A DNA stretch of 64,000 nt from Acholoe squamosa (lineage: Eukaryota > Annelida > Polychaeta > Phyllodocida > Polynoidae): positions 53,214,166 to 53,278,165 of the forward strand of contig OX439044.1 in NCBI GenBank assembly GCA_949317995.1, written 5' to 3'. The notes below the pieces were generated by a model, which saw only the letters and a list, made by a program, of their open reading frames with translations, did no database searches and was not told the origin of the DNA. This document shows, piece by piece, positions 31,613-44,300 of this stretch. A program made the position numbers and the translations under genes. Every line of letters starts with the position of its first letter. Positions within the stretch are counted from its first letter, which is position 1.

Positions 31613-33474
31613 ATATAACTTACGACCTTTGAGCCACAGCCACCGAAGGCTCATGAGGGATTTTCTGTCACAGCTAAAGGGTTCTCTCCTGTTTCATATT
31701 TACTCACCATCTTTTCTTTTCAATTCCAGCTTGTTTCGAAGATATGGAATAGGATTCTTCCACTTCTGGTCCCATCTATGTCGCAAAATGAATGTTTGCA
31801 GGTTTGCTTACTTTGATAAGTTAAAAATGACATTTGCCAACCTATCTGGGGACACTAATTAAACTATTCAGGCTTTGGTGACTATTGTTGGTGCACCTCA
31901 AATATACTTAGTAATCTCCTTGGGCAAAAAGCATGAATACAAATTCATGGTCGATACTGCCGCTCTTGTCAAATGTGCCTATAAAATTGGAGCTGTAATT
32001 CGTACACCAGGGGGAGCTAGTGTGATTTTAAAGGTTCTTGAAACACCCACAGGGGAGCACCACTAGTTTGTAGGACATTTCGCCATGACGACCTGAACCC
32101 AAAAGATGGCGGCACTGAGCTGTCTGCAATACAGCAGACTTATCGTAGGTAAAACAATGTATTTCCGAAATATTCACCTAGAGTCGTGTGGTTTGCCTAG
32201 AATAAAGGAAAACAATAATAATCCATACTTGAAAACCCATTTGTTTCTATCTTCATTGTTTGATTCACTATCAAATTTCAAAAACTAAAGAATTCCAACC
32301 TGCCATTTTGCTGCTGGATTGATGTGGTCGTTTCTTACATATACATGGACAACTTCCCATACTCAACCACCCCCTAGTGTAGACCATTAGAATTAATGTA
32401 TGTGATTCTCTCTATAATCTAATGTAAAAGCCAACTCGGGTGTAAATTAAATACACCCCTTAAACCAAAATATATATATTGATATGAACCAAAGATACAT
32501 GCTTTTCTATGAGTTTTTGTCCAAGTATTAGAGGTGGTTCCCTAGTTTGGTTAGCTTTTTATACCTTAATCTTATATGGAAAAGCCGTTCCAGGTCAGGG
32601 GAAAATGTTTATGTTTGCATTCTTTGCACCATGTGAATAACCCTTATGATTAGACGAATCAATGGATATTGAATGTTTTGATGAGGTTTTAGATCCACAT
32701 TTTCCTACTTATATACTATGATGTATTACAAACCCGTGTTGGACAGTTGAAGACTTTAGCACTGTGACAGATATAGTGGTGACAGTTGGGAGTTTGGTTG
32801 GCATATCTACTTATCGTGAAAGCACGTGAAAGCACTTTACACCATAACTGACTGGTGTACAGCTACCGATGGGTGAGGAACAAAGAATGACTCGGTATTA
32901 CCGATCGATCAACCGGGATCAAACCTACCTCAAATAATGAAGAGACACTGCATGATGATAATTGTCAGACGTTTATTCAGATGTATTTAAATCTAAAAGT
33001 CTTTTCATAATCATACATCAGGTTTTTTTTCAAACTTACAAAAATAAGCACGTTCATTTGTGCAGTCCTCAGAGTCTACCTTAGTTAATATCAGTACACG
33101 TATATTCACAAATAATATCAGATAAATACTGAACGGTGATATGTATCAAAGGGTATAAACATGTGCATCTGTTATTTAGTTTCAAGCAAAGGTAACTGCT
33201 ATATTAATTAACTACTGAACGCTTCTAACGATCAACAAGCCACCTTCTAGTTATTTCATGCATTCAACTGGTCGATGATGGATAGGCCATTCCTCATAAT
33301 GGTGAAAAGACTATATGAGAATTAAAATACACTCTACTCATACATCTAGAATAAAGGGTGTATAAGCACAAAATGCCAGATCTACAGTTGAAGTACAGTA
33401 TATAATAGTTAAGGACACTTGGTAGTAGGGAAATATGTATGTATATGTATACATAGCTAGTCTATGAATCTATA

Positions 33475-33475
<1 letters not shown>
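31610..33475. other. Intergenic, no gene recognised
   Basis: Short frames only. The one at 31,875-32,066 (plus) has no family that I recognise. Confidence 0.35.

Positions 33476-33538
<63 letters not shown>
33476..33538. repeat. (TA)n microsatellite
   Basis: About 30 uninterrupted TA units. Confidence 0.9.
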
Positions 33539-33542
<4 letters not shown>

Positions 33543-33628
33543 CTGCGTAGATTATTAGCCTTATGTCATTCTACAATCATTCTAAAGCAAAAGGGCAAAA
33601 GTATTGATTTACTGATTAATTAAGCAGC

Positions 33629-33865
33629 TACCGTAAACTCCCGCGTAGAAGACGCGCTGCGCGTATAAGACGCACCCCAAACTCAGCACATGCATTTTCG
33701 CGTATAAGAAGCACATTTTAAGGCTGAAATTTGTAAGATTAGTACATTTCTATAGTAAAATTACCCCTCGTATAAGACGCACCCCCTTCTTGGGAGAATG
33801 TTATAAGACCCCCTAGCATTTTGTTTGGCGTAGAGGACGCGTCTTATACGCAGGAGTTTACGGTA
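33629..33865. mobile_element. TA-flanked MITE with CCGTAAACTCC ends (copy A)
   Basis: The ends TACCGTAAACTCCCGCGTA and TACGCAGGAGTTTACGGTA are inverted copies, and TA is present at both edges. The interior repeats CGCGTATAAGACGCACCCC-like units several times, so it is partly self-repetitive. Related copies lie at 48,116-48,398 and 49,615-49,865. There is no coding capacity. Confidence 0.75.
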
Positions 33866-34315
33866 GTGACGCTTTCCTTAGCGTGTAAATAGATGTACCT
33901 TAATGCCAGATTGTAAATCAAATTAAACCAAAGGGCATCAAAAGTTTTAGGTTAGCTGAATAAACTTTTTATAACAACTGAACGCTACCATACCCAGTGC
34001 ATAGAATTCAATACCTGAATTTTGAAATGACCGATCCTCATTGCACAGTACAATTTTTGGAATTGATTGTTTTCTTAAAGTACAAAAGAAAACTCACATA
34101 CGGGTATTACCTCAATTTTTGCAGTCACCAATAAATTGCAACACGTAAATGTGATGTTATTTAAAGAACGATGGATGCATAATAAAACATTAAATAACCA
34201 AGATATAAAATCCATTTTTGGAAATGTTAGGTAGTACCCTGGCAGTTATAAAATACATCAATGTCATGTAGCTTTGAACTATCATATTCCCTAGCAATAT
34301 TCGTGTAACAACAGT

Positions 34316-34346
34316 GTTGCCCTGGCAACAGTAATGAATGACGTCA
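34316..34346. promoter_or_regulatory. X-box-like and CRE-like pair (candidate)
   Basis: GTTGCCCTGGCAAC (34,316-34,329) is a near-palindromic RFX/X-box match. The perfect CRE TGACGTCA starts 10 bp further on (34,339-34,346). RFX and CREB/ATF sites work together in some animal promoters. No gene start could be placed next to the pair, so its target is unknown. Confidence 0.3.
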
Positions 34347-37300
34347 TAGACGTTTTAAGGTCACACCAGCCATATTTTACAGGACATCTCCTACTCTTGC
34401 CTGCCCTGTGTTATCCACATTTAACTTTAAGTATGTATCTTCAATCACTATATATACAGAGGCATGGAGGAAACCACCATGGTTTCCAGTGTAGATTGTC
34501 CTATCCTGTCTTGAGAGGATTTCATAAGGTCAATGAGAGGTATTGCACAGGAATTGTACTTGAAGCAGATTCCTAAGTGCATTAAGCAGTTGTGACATAC
34601 AGTTGTATAAAGCAAAAGCCATAGGTCATGGTTCATAGCATCACTAAAAATGACACCAATCTACTTAATGTAGCTTGATTACATCATGTAAGTGAATCAG
34701 ACAATTCAACATGAGAATTTAGTCATTTCTATCATGCCAGGCATTGCAGAACTTTCCAGTGACTGGTACGTAAATTAAACAATTTAAACTTTCCATCTTG
34801 CTATGTATGAAAAATCCTTGATTCCTTACTGCAAATGTCTAGATGCACAGTGTAACATAGTAAAATACAGAATGTCTCCCAGGGCACTTTCAGTCTAACC
34901 AATACATTGATATACAGCCCTTCTACATACTAGCTCTTAGTAAAATTTAGCATTGGGAAACCAACTGGTTCGAAAAAACGCATACATAGCACCATTCCAA
35001 TCTGGCTTCATCTTTACCATATACAAGAGAATCTTTTCAGTCATAACTACCAGAATATTTCCTATACACACCAGCCAACAATTCAGCGGAAAATAGTTCC
35101 CCTCTCATGATTACTGAACATATGTGATGCCTCACCAGCTGTAAAGAGGATGAGCCAGTTTGGGACATAGAAGCCCATTTTATCTCAATACCAGTGGGCA
35201 ACAATTGATAGCTGTCTGTGAAGTTAGGTTTGTCAGGCACTGCTTATTTGCAATTGTCTTCATTATCAGAGTCATAAACCATGATTAGAGAAAATCAACT
35301 CTTCAATATGTAAATTTTACATAATGCATATTGAGTAGGTTAGATCAAAAACCCTCACCCAAGCAGAATTCATAGAGAAAGAACATTTTATACCTCTTCC
35401 TGTATGCAGATGCATTCACTTTGACAATATGAAATGGAGGCAACACCTTTCCAAGGAACCTAGTACATGTAAAACTATGATGCTAAGATCACATGAAGAA
35501 AGCTACAGCAGACCAAAACGTTGTGATCATATGAACATCATGGTTTAATAAAACCTACTGAATTGTATTTCTGTTTTCTAGTTGTATCTATTCTATAATC
35601 ATAATCATGATGCTAAATATATCAGACATATGGTAACATGGCAGCTAGAACAGTCCTTTCAATTATATTGTACTGGCAGTGATCTTGTCTACTATTGGAT
35701 AATGCTGATTTAGATAAAGCCTATGAATTCTAAACTGGGACTGCCTATAGAATAACAATAACATCGTTAGATAATATTCTATAAGATTATATGGATCCCA
35801 CTTGCAGGTATATGAAACTGTAGACCCTCTGCATATATATAATGAAAGGCAAGAGTGGCTAAATGCATTAATTGAACTCATTGTCAACCACAATGCAGCT
35901 CTTGTGCATTGCCTATGACCATTATTATCTAACATTTACAGTCAGATGCCTTCAATACATAAATGCAAGTTAAGATACATACGGAGATTAGGGAGGATAG
36001 CCCCCCCCCTCTAATTTCTGGCAGAGGTGAATGAATATGAAGTACATTTTTATAGAGCATTTACTTTTGTTGATTTGGCATTATTTCTGTTATATATTTG
36101 GCGTGGCTTTCAGTTTTCCTCTACTTAATGCCCTTGGTTAAGTTGGAACAGCCTAATCTAATTATATTCAATAGTATGTATACAGTAGTTATCAACTGAT
36201 TAGCAGACATGATTAGAATTGATTATCAATATTTCCTTTAGCAACTTGTATGGCAAGTTGTGCATTAAATGCCAGGCATTGATTTTCTGTCCTTTGGTAT
36301 GAATGACGGACATGCATGACCAATGACTCTAATCCTTAGAGTGCCATATGTTAACAGCATACTATATTTACCACCAAAACAACGTTATTGATAAAACAAT
36401 ATAATAATATAAGTATGTTATGTGACACAAAACAACCTACCAACTCGTCACGATAGTGAGTACTCCTTAGTATATCAGTCATGGAAACAACAATATTGGT
36501 TATCATATCTAACCTTTAGTAAATTAAACACCAATCTGAGGAAGATGTGATACTCCTTTTTCATTTAGTATATAGATTCCCAAAAAGGAATCTGTTTATA
36601 TCCCTTTTCAAATGACTGAAAAGGAATGCACTTTAGGGCGGATCTGAGCTAGACCATTGTGCACAAGTATAAATAAAGCACTATGCATCACTGACACATT
36701 CAAATACTGACTATAGATTGTTTATAATAACATAAACACATCTAAAATAGGTTACAGAAATTCTGTTATTGGCCGAAATAATAGCTGTTTGGATGGATCG
36801 ATAATAAATCAGACTGACTTTTCAACTTTTTGATTAAACATAAAGCAAATGCTGTTAATATTTACATTCAAAATGTATCATATTCCAGCACCATCATTTT
36901 GTACTACATGTGTACAGGTACCTCTACCAACATCCATCTGATACAGTGTCCTCTCATGACACACCCCTCCATCCAACAGCTCTGTATTCATGTTGAAAAA
37001 CAAAAAAGAAGTGTACACAAGATATCAGAAATAAAATTCATACTTATTACATGCAAACTGTTCGTTTCCCTCTGGTTTGTATTCTCTAATACTGTTTTGT
37101 ACTATACCCAACCCTCTCACCTGTATCTACCGGGGTACAAGGGAGTATCTAACACATTTATTCAAATATATGTATAAGGATATAGCTTCAGGTCAGTCTC
37201 TCAATAGAACATGAACCTCTTAAGAGCACTTAATACTAACCACAATATGGGTATTCATTACTGAAATCTTCAGCCTACTTTAAAGAATTCCAGTTGAATA

Positions 37301-37772
37301 AGCTACTATTCAGTCAACATTGTTAAAAGTACATCTTGACATAACATTTTCAGTTTTAAATTCTTGTTACAAGTATGAGGTTATCTGCCCTGTTCTGCAG
37401 GTTAAAATTCTGAGCAATTCAAAAGTGGATTAGTAAGAAAATATCAAATGATCAATAAATATACATCTGTTATTCAAATATTATGCAAAGACTCATAATT
37501 TTCTGTAATTATGGGCTTTTTTTTTTTTGGTACATGTATATCTATATTTGGCATCGTAGAATTATAAACCCAACATGACCTCCCAAACTTCATCTTTTAC
37601 TTAACTTGAGCCTCAGCTCTTGATGATGGTTTCATCTTCTTCAAAAGGCACATGCCTTTATATCACTGGGACCCAACCCTGTTCTACTACTAGTATACCG
37701 TCATGTGCGCCATATTTACTCAATTTCAGAAACATACAAGCACTTCTAACACTTGCTAGATATTTGTCCTAA
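34347..37772. other. Sequence 3' of the Ig-LDLa gene, no gene recognised
   Basis: The right end should include the 3' untranslated region of the minus-strand gene that stops at 37,773. The first minus-strand AATAAA that I find is at 37,157-37,162, about 610 bp downstream, so the 3' end is uncertain. Other frames have no support. Confidence 0.35.
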
Positions 37773-38398
37773 TCAAGCGGGATGTGTTTCTCCCGGCAAG
37801 GAAGTGTCTTGCGACGTGCTAGTCAGGTCCTCCTCAGTGCTACTCACACGCCCACTTCCTGGCCCTCCACTATTCCCATGACCGCTACTTGATGGAAGTA
37901 GTGCCAGACTTTGTAGTGCCTGTTCCTCTGCTGCTGAGCTGTTCCCCATCCCATCCCCTTCCCATGAGCTGCTCTTTGGTATGCTGTCTGGGTACTGTGG
38001 AGGGGCAGCTTCTTCATAGGGAGGTGGGGGCGCATCAGTCTGTTCACTATAAGGGGGTGGACTTACAACCAGTCCAGCAAGCTCAGAGGGAAGAAGCGGG
38101 GGTGGAGGTTGAGGAGACGCTTGTATGTACACAGCAACTGCAGCTAATCGGGGGTTGATTGAATCCTCACTGTGTGTGCTTCTCGCACTCATGGTGCGAG
38201 TGCGCGTACATCTCATGGCAGCCATGGACATCTGGGCATCACGGCGCATGTGGATACGGCAGATGGTGATGACGATGATGGTAACGACACAGACCAAACC
38301 AATGACTCCTGCTACAACACTGTAGATACCATGTACCTGCCAGTTACGGGACTCATAAGCCAGGACCTGTGGTGGTTCCCCAGTCCCTGCAGCCTGTA
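37773..38398 (-). CDS. Exon 6: membrane helix and PPxY cytoplasmic tail
   Basis: The acceptor is TTTCTACAG|TA and the stop TGA ends at 37,773. The open frame extends upstream of the acceptor into the intron, so the ATG at 38,450 is not a real start. It encodes about 24 extracellular residues, a 23-residue hydrophobic helix, a basic stop-transfer, and a 160-residue tail rich in Pro and Ser with three PPxY motifs and a Ser/Thr/Glu end. Confidence 0.9.
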
Positions 38399-41300
38399 CT
38401 GTAGAAACACAATAACAAAACTTTCTTACAACAATCACTTTTGATTTCATAGACCGGGGTTTCTCCTATCTTTCATTCCCAGTTTAAACTGAACTCAAAT
38501 GGCAGATTAACATATCAATTATAAGATAATTTGTCGGGTGGGGGCAAAATATATCTAATCAGTCACATGTACCAATATGTATAGAGATGAAAGTCAGGGA
38601 GTACAAAAATCCTTGAAATGGTCCAATATTGGCCCAAAAACCTGGGTCTTTGTATGAATGTATAGGCCCTTGGAACTTCAAAATCCCTGAAATCAGGGAA
38701 ATCCATGAAGACTTTCATCCCTGTATGTACATAAGATCAGTCCATTTGCATGAAATCTAACCATCACCTAAATCATGTCCAATCACTGAATTATTCAAGA
38801 TATCTTTTCCACTGACCAGTGGGAACCCTATAGATATTTTTGAGTGGAAAAAGAGGCATATCTTACAAGAATATATCTAAGAATAGAGGCAAGAGAAATT
38901 TTCAAAGAAAGATCCACATACTTTGTCCAGTGTAGACGTAGTGCCGGTCAGGGCAGTGGCTCTCATCAGAACCGTCTCGGCAGTTTTGTTGATGAAATCG
39001 GTCACATACGTACATAGCATCTATACACTGTCCATTCACACACTGAAACTCGGTCTCTGGATCACACTCAGTACCTGGAAGTGAATAAAGGAGTGCTAAT
39101 GTAATAGAGAAAAATGACAATCAAATTTATCATAATTAGATTTTTCCCAAAAATACTAAATATGATATCTCCCTGGGAATACCCACTTGATGGATGATAT
39201 CTGTGACAAAGAATTCTTGAATTTCCGTCTTGTGAAAATGATGAGGCCATTCAAAAGAAAAGCAATTAATGTGCTGTTACATAACATGTAGTTAATGAAG
39301 CTACTTACGACAGCCCAACTCATCTAAGCCTCCGATACAGTCCTCCACTCGGTCACATCGGAAACGGTGTGCGATACAGCGGTCACCACATTGAAACAAT
39401 TGTGGACTACATGTCTTACTGGAGTCTGTAAAGAAATTATATGCAAAAGGGAATGAAAGTTTAGAAAATTTCTTCTGTTGTTTATTCCTTCTGAAGTTGA
39501 TAAAGTATCCCTTTCTAATGTATTGTAGTATGGCACTGTGAATTGTTTGCGTCCTTTGAACAGTTTTAGTTAGTCAATGACATGGAATCCTGAATGCTAA
39601 ATGCAAATGCATATATTCCCCATGCTATGGTGATCGGACATGGAACAGGAACTAAAGACAAAAATGCTATTGCTATGATTTATAAATACCGTAGTTAAAT
39701 TAACAGATTGATATTAAATACCCATAGCAAGAAAATAATATATTCACCTGTGACAACAATATGCAGTGACATTTCTGTGTGGCCCTTTCCATTTTCACTG
39801 CGGTCCCTGCATGCGTAGTGCCCTGTATGGTTTGCAGTAAAATTTCGTAGTCTGAGCTCCACAAGATTTGCTGAGATGCGCTTTATACGAGGGTTACCTG
39901 GAAGTGAGTTGAACATTCCGATTTTATATGAAAAATTGATATGTTTGACGTCTAAAGGCACTAAGGCCCCTTGGGACTGCCTCTTTTGTTTGCGGACATT
40001 CCATCCCTAGACAAAGGACAAGCATGTAGGCCTGGGCCCACGCATATGGACACCAGGTGCCCACAGGCTCACCCCATGTCACAAGAAACATTGAGATCAT
40101 CGGCTTTTTTTTTAAATCTGGTACCGGGTATGCCCATTCTCAGTGCGGAAGAAAATTTCTCCTTCATGGACTCTCAATGTTGTAAATCTGCCCCTTCATG
40201 ACCTCAACATGAAGGTTCCCACCCCACAGAAAAAGAATGTGCCGGTGCCAGTACTATAGTAAAACTAAAAGTGGCCCCTGAAGGTTTGTTTTAGCCAGGG
40301 TTTAATCTCTATGAATACCGGTATCTTTCTGTTCTTTGGAGAAAATATTTTTTCTGATACCCGGTAATACATGGGCCCTTGCACATATATCAAAGCCATT
40401 CATATTTTATTTTCCTATAATGCTTACCTTGATCTCCTATGACCCTTGATACGTTGTTGACATCAGTGAAGACCCATTCTAACCTAGGGGGTTGGGATTT
40501 GTTGGCACCACTGCATTTTATTGTGAGAGGCTGACCTTCATGCCATGCAAAGGGTACATCTGAATCTATTCCAGCTGAAAATAAAAAATGGTCATGACTA
40601 ATTACCCCCTGGTTAGGCTGTACATGCTATGTTTAGAAAATGCAGAAAACCTTTATTTTTGGGGTGGAATGGATAAAGGGGAACTAGAATAACACCATGC
40701 TGAAAGAATTGTGGTTCTACTGCTATTGGTTCTCTTTTTTATTGAATATTCTTTGCAAAAAGTCAGGGGTTTTGAGGTGACAAAGAGAGGCCCTTTGAGC
40801 TATAGCAAGTGATCCCTGCTTCCGGTCAAGATCTAGGCCTATGTGAATGTAGGAGGAGTGATTTGAATCTAAGCATGTTAGACATGCATAAAACTGCATG
40901 AATGTATATATATATTCTGAAAGCTTATGTACTTTTGTAATTAATTGTGATATTTTGATAACAAGATGGCTGAAAATCCAAGATGGCGGCTAATTAGTGC
41001 ACTTCAGACAAGGGCATTGTATTTCACTTAGTCAAAAACGCTGTATGGGGAGACATTACATAATATAACATGGTTTAGAAATAGTAGACAATGTGTCCAG
41101 ATACTGATGTATGGATGGAACACCCTCCAGGAGGACTTTGGACACCCTGGAGGAGAAATGGGGACACCCCGGAGGAGGTGTCCAAGTGCCTGGAAGAGGG
41201 ATGTTAGACTCCAGGAAATGGCTGCAAATTATTGGGGAAGGATTGTAAACCCTAAACTACAGTGGAAATTCCCAAAGGGAACATATGGAGACCCTGGAGG

Positions 41301-44300
41301 AGGAGTGTATGTCAACTTGTCAGAATTTATTTGGATTTTTGGATTAAAGATGTCTCTAAACCGCCAACTTATTCTTGCTGGAACATTTCCATTTTACCAC
41401 AGTAGATAAGAGAGATATCGGGAATTCTAATGCACTGTCCTACATACCCAATTTCTTTCCCCTTGAAGGTGATCAAATCTATTCTTTTTACAGTTTTTGT
41501 TAGCGCTCTGGTTATAGGTGTCTGATCAGAACATAGGATATCTTCAAATGTAGCTCTATATCATAGGAATCCAAAGCTATCAACTCCAAACCAATGGCCC
41601 TTGTGACCTCCGCCTGTTTTCTATATCCGTAGAGTAAGATTAGTTATTGGGGCACTTCATAGATTGAGTACCATAATTAGGTGCCTCCACAGGCAGCACC
41701 TTTCACACACTTCCCCTTACTCCTTCACACAAAAGTACCACTTATATTTCAAAAATTATAACAAACACTTCATGTATGTGTAGAATAGAAATATAATAGC
41801 TTCACATTGGTGTGCATATAGTGTACCTTTGTGATGGTTAAGGGAGTGATCATATTTTAACAACAGGGGGGGCTGGTGGGTTTGCGCATGGAAGCGCGAA
41901 AAAAAATCCGCCCCCCCCCTCTCGTTGGGTCAAAAACAATTTTGACCCCCCCCCCCTTAAGGGGCGAAAATTGCGTGCCAATGTGCCCTTTTAACCTACA
42001 GTAACGCGCTGGCTTTTTCACCGAAAACAGCTGAAAAAATTCTGACCCCCCCCTCAAACCCACCAACCCCCCCCCCCCCCCTGTTGTTAAAAAATAATCA
42101 CTCCCTAAGTGATAGTAAATCAGGGTTTAGATTAGGAAGGGGGGGGGGAACAGCCGAATGTCACTGCATTGAGTGACTGCTGTGAATGGCCTACCCTGGT
42201 AGAGATTGGTTACAACAGAGACATGAAATACCTTTATCTCTGGTTACAATAGTTTTCACACACACACACACCCTCCGCCCTGAGTCAGTGAGTTCAATAT
42301 TACAAGCCTGATTGAGATTCTTTTTTTTTTGCTTTTGCATAGTGTGTCACCTGCCATAGGCCTTGCAATGCGAAAAATCACAGATTTGAATATACATGTA
42401 CATGCAGTGCAACACTTGCCAACAGGGTAAAACCTTCATTTTCTATGGCCAACAGTTTTTGTTTTGTTGTGGCCCATATCAACTTTTTTTCACCCTAAAT
42501 GATCAATCCTGAATAGCCATAGAATATTCAGGATAGGACAAAACTTGGGGGCAACTTGCCTTCCAGAGGCCAAAATTGAGAGGTGGGCTATGACAGGTGG
42601 AGGGGAAAGAGGGGTTTTATGTGCTTAAGTTGGTTCTCAAAGGGAAGCTATAATACAGTCCAACGCAGGTTTCCACCAGTTATAATTTATCTCCTTACAA
42701 TCTCCACTCGCTGATTTAAACTGCCTATTTGGGGAATGTTATCGAGGCTAGCATCAAGTGATAGAACCGTGTTTAAATCCCACAGCCCATTTGGAAAGAA
42801 AACACAATTGGGTAATTCATCTCCAAGGGTTTTTATTAATTATATATATATATGCCAATCCAAAGGTCGAATACAATTCAGACTCCAGCGTTGATTTCAC
42901 ATTTCAATTTGATAATCATAAAAACATGCCTTTAATCACGAAGATCCTAATAACCTTGCCCAGTCAATTTTTCGAAACAATCATGCCAAAGTACATAAAT
43001 CACAAATAATAACGCCACCACATTTCATCAATAATGTTGTATAACCAATCGAGGGTGCGAGTAATTTTCATCGTCGCCAAGGGTCTTTACTAACACAATC
43101 ATAAAATATTTATAAGTTTCATAAGCACCAAGTGTCTCCAAAGTCCATGACTACTAAATATCGCCAAATTTCATAATAAAAATCGCAGAGGGATGTCAGG
43201 TTTCATAATCATAAACTGCCAGCGTCGCTAAAGTCCATCATGGCATAATCCCAAATTTAATCAACCACTCCATGTTGAGATATTAAGTGAGCATTGAGAA
43301 TTTAATAATAGGTAGTGAGAGACCAAGGAAGAAGCAAATCAAATCTAAATCCTTCTGATGTGTGGTTCCTCTATGTAATAACCAGATCCTCTATTGAATG
43401 CTTAAGTTTCCAATTAAATGAAGTTAAGACTCCAGGAAGCACCCTAGGCAACGCCCGAAAGCTCCTGTAAATACTATTCAGAATTGTGGGCTGCCGAATA
43501 TAAATATCTTCCCCTTTGATTCCAGGTCGAACTGTGGATCCCTGAAGTTCTGAGCACAATTCGCACTCCTACCCTTCAGTTCCATCCTTATATACACCCA
43601 GACTACTGGTGGTTTTAATCTTTCACCACCCTACACCTTTTGGACTTTAAGCCTGGTGAGATTCTAACAGATCCACCTATAGAGGACACACCCATCAACT
43701 CATAAGGACATAATCTCTACTGCCACCACCGGGACCCCCAGACCTACATGGACAAAGTCCCCCACACTGACCCAGCCTTCACAGCAGCGCCGGCACCCTA
43801 TAGAACCATAACATGTCGCACCCACTCTAAGCTTCATCGGGCCTAAGGTCTATAGTGGCGTTCTTTACCTGCTCCCGGTGGCACATCACATCCAGAAGCC
43901 CTCTCTCCCTATAGGATATACTTTATGACAAACATTCATGCATTCTACTGGGATATACCCAAAGACACTTAGTATGGAGGAACCTCGCATCTTTGCATTA
44001 TTTCCTGGATTACTATTATAAATCCACAAACAATAGCAACCAAATTGTCACCCTTTTTAATTCCCTATAACTCAGAGGTAAGGCCCCTTGAGGCTCAGTG
44101 TCAGTCTGAGTCAGTGATACTCTGTAGACCTCCGAGGGTCCTGACCCTCAGAGACCAAAGGTGTCTGTTGTAGTTTATCTACTCAGCCAATCTGGCAGAG
44201 TGAAGAATTCTCATAGAAGTACTTACTGTCAGGTCTAATGCTTCCATCAACACTTCCCTAAATGTATATCCAAAGATTCACATTACACAAAGCACTTGAA

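Noticed and set aside
31875..32066. Short frame with FMVDTAALV, resembling an aspartic protease
   Set aside because: The DTG/DSG core is absent (DTA) and the flanking context does not fit a retropepsin.
37889..38444. Plus-strand frames opposite the last exon of the Ig-LDLa gene
   Set aside because: Antisense shadows of the real exon, which has splice sites, a membrane helix and PPxY motifs.
38399..38450. ATG at 38,450 as the start of a single-exon membrane protein
   Set aside because: This segment is intron: a good acceptor (TTTCTACAG) precedes 38,398, and its phase matches the upstream LDLa exon.
42840..43260. Possible diverged tandem array (TTCATAATCATAAA, CGCCAAAGTCC words)
   Set aside because: Repeat period could not be fixed by eye, so it is mentioned only in the intron entry.
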